The notes below the pieces were generated by a model. The model was not told the DNA's origin. It searched no databases and worked only from the letters and a program-made list of their open reading frames with translations. DNA of 64,000 nucleotides from Helicoverpa zea (lineage: Eukaryota; Arthropoda; Insecta; Lepidoptera; Noctuidae). The position numbers were made by a program, and so were the translations under genes. This document shows, piece by piece, positions 23,738 to 35,700 of the stretch (position 1 is its first letter; each line of letters starts with the position of its first letter). The stretch covers positions 5,208,001 to 5,272,000 of the forward strand of contig NC_061467.1 in assembly GCF_022581195.2 (NCBI RefSeq), given 5' to 3'.

Positions 23738-26057
23738 TCATTGATCTTGTATCACTTGACGTATCCATGGAAGGTGCGGGCCGATGCTGGTGTACACTCC
23801 AGGAAGGCCTGGCACTGCACAGCTCATGCCGTAGCTACTTATGCCTTCGATAACTCCGGAACATATTAGCGGGCTACCAGAATCACCCTGGAACAAATAT
23901 TATAATTTGAATTGAGAACCTCCTCCTTTTTGGGAAGTTAGTTAAAAATATCACCTACTTACTTTTATTATAGTAGTAGAAAATTTTTACGAAAGTAAGA
24001 ACTTATCAAGGTAAAAGTAGCATTTAATTTCATAATGAATTTATATACATTCAGTTATATTTTACATAAATACATTTCAAGCCGCTTCAGCTTATGACTT
24101 GGGCGTCTACACTGGTTAATCCCATCATCGCGACTATTTACGCCGCACAGTTGGCAAATAAATACAAATAACAATTTATTACTTTCAGTCGCAAAGTTAT
24201 AATGTTGCCAGAAGGAGCGGTTGGAACGATATCGTAGGTTTCTTACGAGCTTTTGATCGAATTATCAGCGCTAAGTAAATGTTATTTGACGGCAGGTCGC
24301 CACGATACTTTACGAGGCAAGGGCGTTCTGCATAGAGACAGCAGTCTAGTAGGCACTTAAAATATTTTACTACTGTAATCTTCAAAAATGTTAATGTACG
24401 ATACGACCGTTTATATCTCTATTTGAAGGTTAATGACGTCCTCCGTTAGTGCTACACACGCTCTGTCTACGTTCTTGATTTACGCAGCGAGCGTAGCGTG
24501 CGGATAAATCAACTGCAGAATAACGCAGTGTTTATTTTCTTAAAGTAATTAGATAATAAATAGGTGGTGCACTAATAGAAGCGTAATGATTATAAATTGA
24601 ATGGATATGTCTTTGTGACGTTGTGACGGTACCTGGCAGGCGTCGACACGGTCGCCTAGCGCGCACAGCATGCCGCCGTCGTGGCGTGGCGCGACGCGCG
24701 GACCCAGCGCTGTAGCGCACCGGTCCAATGACACTATCCTCAGCGAACCCGCCAGCAGACGCTCAGAACTTACCTGCGTATCAACATCTTGGAACCCGTA
24801 CCCGTATATTGTACATTCACCTGTAATGCAGTCTCATAAATGACTTGAATAATATCTCAATTAGACGATCTTAATATTAATGTGATTATGTGACCTTATC
24901 CCTAATCATTTGATATAGTTTTTATGTTTGGATAGAGTGTGAATCTATTCAAATATTTGAATTCATGAATATTTAACGTTCTGAAAGACTTATTTTATTT
25001 ATTAACCTTGAATTTAATCCAAAAACTTCGAAAGAAAAACACAGGGTTAAAGAATGCATAAATTATAAACTGCTGTAGCAATTTCACAAAGGATTTGTTG
25101 TTGTTATTCAAATGGGGTCGAACCTTAGAAGGTCGATTACATTTTCTGTCTAGGCTCTACTATGTACTTTTATGAAAAGTTGTTCTAAGCTTCGAACTTA
25201 TCACTCAGTATGTGCTCAGACAATCACCTGATATCCCGAACGAGGATGTGGGCAATAGCGAGGAGTTAAGCCACGTGACGTCACTCAGATGTAGGGCGAT
25301 CCGCAGCAAAGCCACGTCATGCGCTCTCGTGATCCTGAAACCATACAACGTGACCAAACGTGTTGCTGTAACGCTGAAACGGATTTACTCAATCGTAATC
25401 CCCTCCCCTGTTTGTTACCCTTGCACTTTTATTGGACTTGTTTTATTCGTGTGTAAGGCGATTTAGATATGGCTTTGTTTTCCTACTGTGCGGATAATAA
25501 GACGATTAAAGCTGTTGATGTTATAATTCATATGCAAACACTTTTGCATGCAGAATCTATACGGACTATGTATATAATATTAAGTATTAGGTCCCTAAGT
25601 AGTGTATTTCCATTGTAATGGTAAGAGGATACCTATAAGAGTTTTAATGGTGACACGATACCGTTAATCCAATGATCCTTTTAATTATTTGGGTTGTTGT
25701 AATTCAACTGCGGATTGGACATGGTAGTATTCGATCTGACCGATTCACTGGAACTCTTTTGATAAAGAAATAAATCTGTATACGTAGTTTTGTTGCGGTG
25801 TTGTTAAAGTCCTTTACTTACTATTGAAGAGCATGCTTACGGATCATATAGTGGGTTTGTGATAACTTCCAGTACTTCAGCTTTAGGGGGACCCTCGTTA
25901 TCTTGGACGCAGTAGTTGTTCAGCTCTAGATACTGATCTTTATCTTTCTCCACGCAGTGGGCCGCTGTGATGGCAAAATGCGCAGTTAGAAGCGTAGCGC
26001 CGCACGAGTGGCGTAGGCTCTTCAAACTCCGTAGAGATGCTACGCGGGGCTGTGTGC
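23738..26057 (-). CDS. Trypsin-like S1 serine protease (5' end not found)
   Basis: This is a chymotrypsin-fold secreted protease, probably trypsin-like in specificity. Minus-strand exons are 26057-25841, 25334-25228, 24820-24633 and 23887-23738; phases agree, about 220 residues. The catalytic triad is complete: His in LLTAHFAITAAHC, Asp in RAHDVALLRIA and Ser in DACQGDSGSPLICSG. The Asp six residues before the catalytic Ser (the chymotrypsin-189 position) implies cleavage after Lys/Arg. The protein ends PWIRQVIQDQ. The first exon seen begins in phase 1 and reads TQPRVASLRSLKSLRHSCGA, just after where the activation site (…VVGG) should be. Signal peptide, propeptide and the new N-terminus must be in an upstream exon that I could not identify. 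A digestive or immune role cannot be told from this. Confidence 0.88.
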
Positions 26058-29000
26058 CTACGAAAAATGATAATTACACTACAAATAGGAGCGATACCTA
26101 TATTCTAAAGGTTCATAAAACTATATAATATATTCTTAAAAAATGTATTAAGCGGTTCATAAGATCATTAAGTTTTATTCCAAACATTACACTTCAGGTA
26201 AAAATATAAACGTTTATGCATGTGTGAAATGAACCCATTTAATATTATGTGTTAGTGCCGAAATCACAAACACCTCGTGTGCTTTGCAAGGAAAGGTCAA
26301 CTTGAATAAGTCAGAAGTATCTTCCCCGCTACAGTCAGTCTGCGAGTCTAGAAAGCTAAAGGATTATCAGATGCTTAATCTCTCATACTGCGGGTTTTGT
26401 TATAGCGAGTAGCGTCTGACCTCTGCAGTCTGTAGGGAAATCAGCTTGTCTCAAAGTCTTATCATTGCAAGGAATATACAAAGTAGTGTGGGTAAATAAA
26501 ACAAGGTAAATAAAGTAAGTTACACGTTGTGAAAATATAGATAGGTACCAGTAGACAAAAGTAAACCTACGAGAAAATAGTTTCTCACTAGGATAATCGC
26601 GTAATAGCCTACGATGTGACCATTCACTTCGCTACAGTTAGAGAAAAGAGTTTAAGAACATGTAATCCTCATTCCTGGAGTCAACAGACGTTAGAAATAA
26701 TATAGGTAGGTACATACTTATAGAGCGAAGTAGCGCCACTTACAATTGCAACACGAATTTTCTTATTTCCCAAGGACATGAGCCGATTTGTAGCTGGAAC
26801 GTTTTCCACGAGGAAGATTTAACAACGACACTGCACAAGTGGCTTCTTTGCATGAGTAAACGGTTCATACAAATATATTACAGCTGACTCGTTACCGCAT
26901 TTTGTCGTGTTGAGCCGGCAAGCTTTTACACGCAAAATATGTTTTACTACTTTTTTTTGTATATAGCTAGTAATTTTGGAGTAAAGAAGCAGGAAAAGGG
27001 TCGAAAGATTATGTCATTTTGTTTTGATATCGAAAGTAGGTACCTACAGCCTGAAAATTATGTGGGTATTTTAATTATTTCATTGATTTCATGTCGACTA
27101 TAAGGTATGAAAGACATGAAAAAGGCTGAAACACAAGAATATAAAAAATATCAGCAACACATACTTGTAGTTTACATATTCCAAGATAGACATGTTAAAT
27201 ATGTATGTGTGTGTATGTGTATGTAGATTAATAAAATAGCTAGGCACCACTCCGCATATCTAAAACCTCGAAACCACGAACCTCGAACCAGCCGCGTTGT
27301 TCGAATCGACCAGGGAATTGAAGACCAGACCGCATGGTTGCCGGCCGCATGTTACCAAGTCCGACTACAACACTATAAAATCGTCGACTATAAACTCGGG
27401 TAGATAGCTCACCTAATTACCTCTAACTTAATTGAATAGTTCAAAAAAGCCGTTCGGTTACAGAGATTTATGGTTTTTCGATGGTACTAATTTCTATTAA
27501 TTGAGGTCTTCATTTACGGGACGCACTGTAATTTTCACGATTGTAAAAACTTACTGATCCGTCGATACATTGATCTGATTGATGGTTGCGATCCCAAAAA
27601 ATATTCAGAAAGCGAAAATTGTTTAGAACATTAATTTTAATGAAATGTGTATGTAAATTATATACGTAATTGAATATGTCAGGCCAACTCCAGAGATTTA
27701 ATCATATATTTAATAAGGCTCTTGATTAGTTTTTACACAATGTTATTATGTGTATTACCAAGCCATTGACATTGTTCGTCTGGGAGAAAATTAAAAAGTC
27801 ATTACGCAGACAAAGAATAATGCAATATGTTTTTTGTGTGTGCAACTCGTAGGCGGTAGGTAGCTAAAAACTGTGAAAAGAATGGTTTGAAAAACCGTGG
27901 TCAGCAGGGATCAAAGAAATAAAACCTAATCGGATTGTTTGAGGAGAATGACCGATTAGACACAGTAATTTTATTCGTTTAGGGTACAGATTTAACTCTA
28001 TTTATAATAAGCTAAAAGCGCTTTTACTGAAGAAAATAATCAAATAAAAATTAATAATATACCACAGTCGACATCCATGGCTCCAACCACTCTCTTGACT
28101 CTCCCACTTCTTGTCAAAGAACATAGATTTAGAACAATTGTAACTATTGTAATAAAAACTATCGTTTTCATATTAACACACATTCCACAAAATAATGTAT
28201 TACGAACAGTTCCTTAGTATAATTAGACGTATCAAGTTATGCACGTCCAATAAAAAGTACCTAACGCGTTCAAAATTCTTTAAACGAAATTAAAATATTT
28301 TTAAGTAATTATAACAATGTACGATCGTTAAACTTGATAGTAAAATCTATTGTGAAAAGTCGTGACGACATATAAAATTACTGAAGTATGTAAACAGGTG
28401 TTAAAGCGAGCATTTACAGCAGTCGGCTTGGAAATAAAATATTTTTCAATGAAGTGTTTGTTTATCTTACGAAGTATGATAAATCAAACGGACGGAATTA
28501 CTGCGGTTACAAAGGCGTTAAATGCTTTTATGCTAATTCTATTTTCGGATAAATACACATGTAATGTGGGTATACGACGAAGGAAATGTTTAGGCGGAAA
28601 ATCGTATCCGTAACAACTAAGACATGAATATGATATCTCAGGCCTTCGACTATTTACCACTACTTAAATACTCGTACAGTAAATTTGTTCTTATCTAAAC
28701 AATCACCCCCTTACTTATAAAAATCTCTAATCACCTTCTAAGCAACGTTTTAACTAATCACTACTTAAAGTCTTAAGTAGTGATTAAATGTTAGTTAAGA
28801 CATGCTTAATCAACGTTTATAAGGAATTTTCTTAAACAGCCCTTAAGTATTACTTATTATTTACTTCACGTTCATAAGTAAGGCTGTCAGTTTTTATTTG
28901 AAATCCTTAAACCTAAACAAAAATGAGTCATAATTTACCAATAAAATATAACGAAAGCAGTTTTCATTGTGTTCAAAGCCTGATTAAAATGAAGGGTAGC

Positions 29001-29798
29001 GGTCTTCCAAGGCCACCCTACTGTTATTGTTATGTTCGTTATCAGGGTTGCAGCTCGCTAGGGACTACACGATACCAATTTTTCGGTACCTTTCGTTCGG
29101 TATCGTTTTATTACCATAGCAAGCAGATTGCAAAGTTGCTTATTTAATGTTTTTCGATTGGTTACTTCTATATTTTTTAAACCTAAAAGGATTTTCCGAG
29201 GAAAGTTTATAATGAATAGGCTATCCAGCTATTAAAGCCAAATTCGACCTTCAGTGATAATGGAACGTGGCTTGCCAAGATTTTAACATAATATAATACT
29301 ACCTTCTATAAAAGGCAATTACGATTTGGGCGTAAAAGAAGGCGGTTTCAGGCCAAAGTCAAATGTTCGGTCGAACACAGGTCACCCTTGACAAGTCATT
29401 ACTCATTAGGAGCCCACGCGGGCTGTACCTACTCACATCACGGTACTATAGTGCACAGCCTTGCTTCATTGTCTACGTAACGACCAAATGAATGGAAGTG
29501 GAAGTGAATCGGACTGTAAAACGGAATTCAAAGAATAATATCAGTAACGCCAACAGTTCTCGTGTCTGCTTAAAATCATATGCTATGTTAAGATAAAGTG
29601 CTACAAATTAGTCTGAGTCGGCGTTGAGTGAGCTTAAAATAGTATTTCTATAATTATTTAGTGTTATTGTTGTGGTTTGCATGTGATGCCAAAACGTAGC
29701 GACAACAGACAGGTGGGAGCGGGCAGCGGGCAAGCCGCGCGGTTTATGTAACGCGAGGGCGCCAGTCGGCAGTGCTCCGCGCCGGGGCACAGCGCGCC
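26058..29798. other. Intergenic region, probably with the missing protease 5' exon
   Basis: AT-rich, no clear gene. An upstream exon of the minus-strand protease is expected here or beyond, and none could be defined. A foldback repeat lies at about 28690-28890. The last 100 bp (29700-29798) become CpG-rich and lead into the first exon of the EF-hand gene. Confidence 0.5.
28690..28890. repeat. AT-rich foldback repeat (MITE-like)
   Basis: The core is a 14-bp perfect stem, TAATCACTACTTAA, at 28755-28768, with its reverse complement at 28773-28786. Outside it, CCTTACTTAT-type and AACGTT-type motifs recur in inverted order on the two sides, with gaps. No coding capacity. Confidence 0.5.
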
Positions 29799-32700
29799 AT
29801 GGACCGGGCGAGCGGCAGCCCGCCGCCCAGCCCGCCCGCGCAGACCGGCTTCAGCGCCTTCTGCAGCGCGCTCTCCGACACGCTCTCGGTACGTAACCGC
29901 ACACACCTACACACAACACACATTTATTCTTTATGACACCTCGCCACCGCCAAAACGTATTTTGGCGCCAATTCGTTTAATCCGTTCTCGATAAATTACG
30001 AGAATCGAAGATGAGTGTCCCGTTGCGCTCTATTTTGAGGCGCACGTGGTCCTCAGGGTCGACGAGCGAGGCCTTGGCGTCCGCCGCTGGACATCAGTGA
30101 GGAATCAGAATAAAAGTCATGGAGGGAATAAAAAATATAAACAAGTTTATTATTAGAGTGCTCGTTGAGGCCGGGTCGCACGGTCGCGATTTGTCCGATG
30201 GCTGTGATCTACAGAAATACCCGCGCATTAAACGGCCGCCTGGTGCGACGTACAAAGCCGCGCGACACCGCACTCTGCTCCTTCAGCAACCTTGCGGCCA
30301 CCACCGGCACCACTTGTGCGCGCCCGCTGCTCGCGTCGCGCCTTCGCTCCACTCGCCTCGCTCCAAGCCATAGGTACTCCACTAATCCATCGCACTGTTG
30401 CTACTCTAACCGATGGCACTTCCCTATTTACAACTAAACACCACAAATAACTAATGGATTTGTTGCTATTTGAAAGTGTTGGTGATTTTTTGGAAACCCT
30501 GTGTTGTGAATTGATACAGTGACCAAGCAGCATCGGACAAAATGTCAGTTTTGACGAATTATTTGGAAGATAATACCGTGTTGAAATTGTTAGCCGGCTT
30601 TCTGCTCAGTGCGGTTTGTTTATCTGTACGGATGCGGCGAGCCGGTGTTTGAGCCGGGTGACCGAAGCTATTTCAAATAGTAGAGGTGTGCGATTTCTTA
30701 TTTACTTATTTTGTAACTTTAGTTATGGTTAACTTTAACTTTATTGCTTATTTGATTTATTTTTTTTTAACTTATTTTTTAAGATACATCTGATTTTATG
30801 AGTTTTTTATTCTCGAACATTAACTTTCTTACCGAGAAGAACATTCTGTAACAATACCCAATATTATTGGATAAGAGGCAGTAATTTCGGTGAAATAATC
30901 AGTGTATTCACGACGTGTATGAAAGAGGGCTTGATTATAATGAGCACGTATAAGTATGTAAGACAATGTTCGCATGTGGTGTGGGTACACAGGTACACGG
31001 GTGTAGGTAGGTGTCGTGGTGCAAGGTTGGTCCACCGCGGCAACTGTTTGACCGCATCGATCGGTGACGTGCCACCCTGCCTTTACGCGCTTTCTTCAAT
31101 CAACATAAAGAACTTCCGATAAAACATAAAACTTTGCCGCTTTACACTCCCATATTCCCCTACACAGTTATGTAAATATGTTAATTTTATCGTGTGTATA
31201 ATTATTACAACAGTTTGTATGCTAATAGCGCTTTTGCATTAAAATTCGTGCAGTCAGGCATTTACAACTAAATTGAGTGTTTACAGAATGTTCAAGAAAT
31301 CGATATTCGTGCGGTAAGTGTCAAACTATTTTCAATATAGTGGAAGGTTATGTGGGATTTAAGCAGTTGCCGCCAAATGATCGCTATTATTACGGTATTT
31401 TGTGAACATGCATGTATAACGATGCATTATGGAAAATAGAAAATTGTGTAAAAATGTACCGAAAGTGTCCTTTGCGGTGACTATGAACATAACTTGCACT
31501 TGGTGCAGCTGCAGCCATTTGTCCTGGAGCAAACATCAATGCACTATTATATAAGCGTACTCTATACGTTCAGCAGACAAACGGTGTAGGAAAACATCGT
31601 GAACAAAACAAGTTAGATATCGACCTCCCTGAAGCGAACGTGATCATCAATACTTTGGTTCATGCTAGGTCCTAGCCGCCTTCTTAGTGTGAGAAGAGGA
31701 TCTTTTTCCTAACAAAATTAATTCTACTGATAATGCAGATAGTGACAGCACATGAATCGCAAGTTAAGACCAATCATTGAATATATTAGCTCTAAACAAT
31801 ACAATTACAACGACACGCTATTATATTATTATGTCAGCCGCTTAATCTTTGTAATAGTCTTGCCAACCAGTCCAATTAGCATTGAACTAGCGATTTATTC
31901 ATATATAGTACACATATTAACTTGTTATTACCTACTATATTACTTACTGTTTACACGTTTTTAAGAGTCCTTTTCTAATGTATATTCAACATTTCTTGGG
32001 ATCGATGCAACATTTTTATTCTATACATCTTTGCTATTCGGTCGTTTGAACACCCAAATATCAAATGTTCATTTTCTGCCCGAACTCTAAAGTTTTGCTT
32101 ATTTTCAGCTTTGCTTATTTACGAACTTTATAAGCAAAGCTGTAGCCCGTAGCATGCGGCGTAGCACATCTCGTAGCAGTTTTGGGGGACAATAAAACGC
32201 TCAGAAAACAGTTACTACAAAATCACTGATTATTTTCTGTCGGTAGCAATGAAAGTTAAAATATTCCTCAGTATATGTCTTTCAGTTAGAATTATGTCTT
32301 ACATTATATTAAATAAAACACGTGTTTTACAAAGAAAGCACATTCTATGCAAAATGTAACATCATATTTTTGAATGCAACCAGCTATAATGTTACGTATG
32401 AAAATTATAACGATAGCGATAAACTACGAGTACGTTGCCTCTTTCTCTTACAATATAAAAGCAGGAAATAATGTAGCCAACTAGAACTCTCAACGTCTGA
32501 AAGTGTAAATGATCACCCACATTCTTATTCGATGTCTCAAAGCATAAAAACATTTTAAAATCAAAGTGATTTATGCTGCGGATTCCCGAACATTAGTTTT
32601 TAGGGTTTCGCATAAAATAATTCATTAATTAAATCCTCGTGGTTTGAACAGCGTTTCGGCTGTCTGTTGTGAACTAAATAACACATTTCAGTATTTTTCA

Positions 32701-35700
32701 TCGTGTATCACTGAAGCGGTTTGAACTCTTGATGTCAAAAAAGTCAACACCAATTTTTTAAAATAATATCTCGAACGTACAATTTTAATTCGTAGGCCTC
32801 TTGCTCGTAGGCCCTCTACGCCGTAGACCTTCTACGCCGTAGACCCTCGTACCGTAGTCCCACTACGTCGTAGACGAGACTTCCGTAGTCTACGGAATCA
32901 AAACGAGTACCTATTCCATTCGCACTTGGCCGCTTTTTGTAGTAATACTCAAAAGTGTGTGGCATCTGTTTAGCATTTAAATTATGATTTCAGATAATGT
33001 GAAGATTTTTTTCATTTGGCCTCACTTCATTCGTTGTGGATGAACCTTTTTAAAAATTGCGTAGGATTTGTTATGTTGAGCTGAATCCAAATTGGTCACA
33101 AGAGAAAGAAACACGCGTGTCTGTAAAACTGAAGATAAATAACTTGTATTAGTAAGTCGTTACCGGTTGTGCAGTGGGAATAGCAATTGGACAGTGTTTC
33201 GTATCAGCCGGTACACTTCGAACATTATAAATAGAAAATAGAGAACACAATCGGGGAAGTCGGCCACTGCTCCTGCTATTTCTGATCGGAACTTGTCCCG
33301 AAATCAAGAACACGGCCAGGTTAACGGCAACTAGTTGAGTATGAATGTGCGCTGTCATTGGGGTCACGTCATGTTCCGGAACATACGTGTCGGGTTACGG
33401 CGGTTCGCCAATTTCGTAAGTCTTTTACTCTTACATTTTATTTTACAACAAAATTTCAACCTCTGCGGCTTATTAATGTGGCTTATATTATGCATGAAAA
33501 TTTGCTCTATTTCGTAAAAAATATAACAGTATTAAAGTACTTAAAATTCATGAGGTACCCTCTGTTATACGCGATAAGTAATCTTGGTGCGAGTAAAAGT
33601 TCAAAAACCTTTGGAATATCAATGGCGTTCATAAGTTCGATCAATTAGGAGACCGCCAGCTATCTGAATAACAATGATCAGCTCCTTGTGCGATAACCTT
33701 GACCTACATGTATCGGAGGTCATTGACATCGGGTTTAGCGAGAAATAACTATATCTTCTAATATTAGAACTATATATCGCAATATTAGTGATCAAAAATA
33801 CGCTTGACGTCGTGTTACGGCATACAAGAATAAACTCACAACAATAAACATTTTGAGTAGAAAATGATGCAAGCTTACATAGCGATGTAACCAGAGTAAA
33901 AGTACATTACAAAAAATAATATAGAGTAGCATTTCATGGTTTTGGTGCAATAAATCAGAAAATTCATAAACAGCGAGCGGGAAGCGTTGCTATAGGTGCT
34001 ACTAGCGTATTTTATATATAATCTCTTCGAAGTCTATTTTGGAAAAACGCCAATTTAAAAAGCAAGGTAATAGGTATATACCGAGAGTAGTGACACTGTA
34101 GAATATTATAGGCTCAGTAGCCATGACAATATTTTTGTTTACTTTAAATGTTATCTACAGGTGCCTTAAATTTTTTCCACATATCTGAGTGTTCTTATTC
34201 TTACCAGTCTCTAAATTAAGTAAAGAAAATAGACTTGTCATGTTGAAACCTAATTTCCAAATTCATCGACCTAGTTTAGTAAACGGACAATTATTTTAAT
34301 TCAACAGGTGCGTAAAGTAATTATACCTTTTCTTCTTCTTCTTTTGATATTGTTAAAGCTTTTCTATTATACTGTAGACATTACATATTGAACATTTAAG
34401 TAGTTAGAAGGTTCACTTACATTTTTCCGTAAAAACACACGCTCAAGGTATATAAATTAACAGTGCAATTTTTGACGAATTAATCATTATTTTGAGAGAG
34501 TCTACTAATTAGAAGAATTTTATTCAATTAAGCATAGATAAAGAGAATAGACGTCAGTAAGATCACATAATTCGATTAGTCAGATAATTTTGACGTGCAA
34601 GAATTTTATCCTAATTAAAGAAAACTCAGAAGGTTATTGACTTTAGTTATATTGTTATGACAACTAGCGTGTTTTGAATGATTACAAAATAAGTATTTAT
34701 TTTGTTTTATTCTCTTTAAATACCAGCGTTAGTCTTGGCATTTGATCGCGATATAAAACGTTTTGCATTGAGTCAAAACACGCTAGTTAAATCCAACTAA
34801 CTATGATGAACTTTTAATGCTACAGAGGTTAAATACTAAGAAACATACTTTAATACATTTCTAAGAAAATATAAGCTAAGCTATTCTAGGATATATTAAT
34901 TCGGTCTGCTTGAAAATATGAGTGGGATTACGATCGAATAACAATCGAACGACGAAAACAATTGAGAAATAAAAATATTATTTTCTTAGATAGGATTAGC
35001 CAATTACTAGAAACGCAGTGTTTACAAATAATTACGAGAACAGCAATCTCGTGATTCAACAAATTGTTTTTTTAATCATCACTAATCTCTCTTAATTTTT
35101 GTTATAAACATGTTTTCTTGGATTTTCCGAGAATGCAGAGCTTTTGAGAACCATTATAATTTCTAATTAGAAAACAACGATATTGATAAACAATAAATCA
35201 CTTCACAAATAATTAAGAGTAGTTCAAAAGTGTTAAATCAAGTCAGTATTTCTTAGAGTACGTGAGTAATTGAAATCTCGTTAGGGCAGTTACTCACCGG
35301 TTCATTTTGTTTGATAAGGACACTTGTAATTATTTTAACCATTATTCTAACTTGGTATGTGTCACTTTTGTACAGTAATTATATGTACATAGAAGGTAAC
35401 ATTCGGCTGACGTGTTACAAATATAGAGGTTTTTGTATAAAATTAGATATTAGAGTTGATTAGTGTGAAAGGAAATATTTGTGAGAGCAGATTTGTTGTG
35501 ATTGTAATTCTTGTAAGATTTAATTTGTAATGAATATACGAAGTTATATCAGTGTTTCTATCTTTACAGGGGATGGCAACCACGTCGAGAAGTAGGAGAA
35601 AAGTAAGTTTTTTAATAACAGTTATATTCACTAACGCATTCCGAAATAGATTCACTTATATTTACCTACCTGATTTTTCTAATTTTGCTGTACTAGATAG

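Larger units (their letters stand above)
29889..35569 (+). other. First long intron of the EF-hand gene
   Basis: A 5.7-kb intron. It contains CpG-rich stretches at about 30000-30100 and 30165-30380, a possible minus-strand exon at 29977-30086, a degenerate CTACG/CGTAG tandem block near 32800-32895 and a small inverted-repeat element at 34662-34788. The rest is AT-rich without recognisable features. Confidence 0.6.

Noticed and set aside
28077..28125. Minus-strand KRVVGA string resembling a protease activation site for the gene at 23738-26057
   Set aside because: No donor site in the phase required by the acceptor at 26058, and the codons downstream do not fit; probably coincidence.
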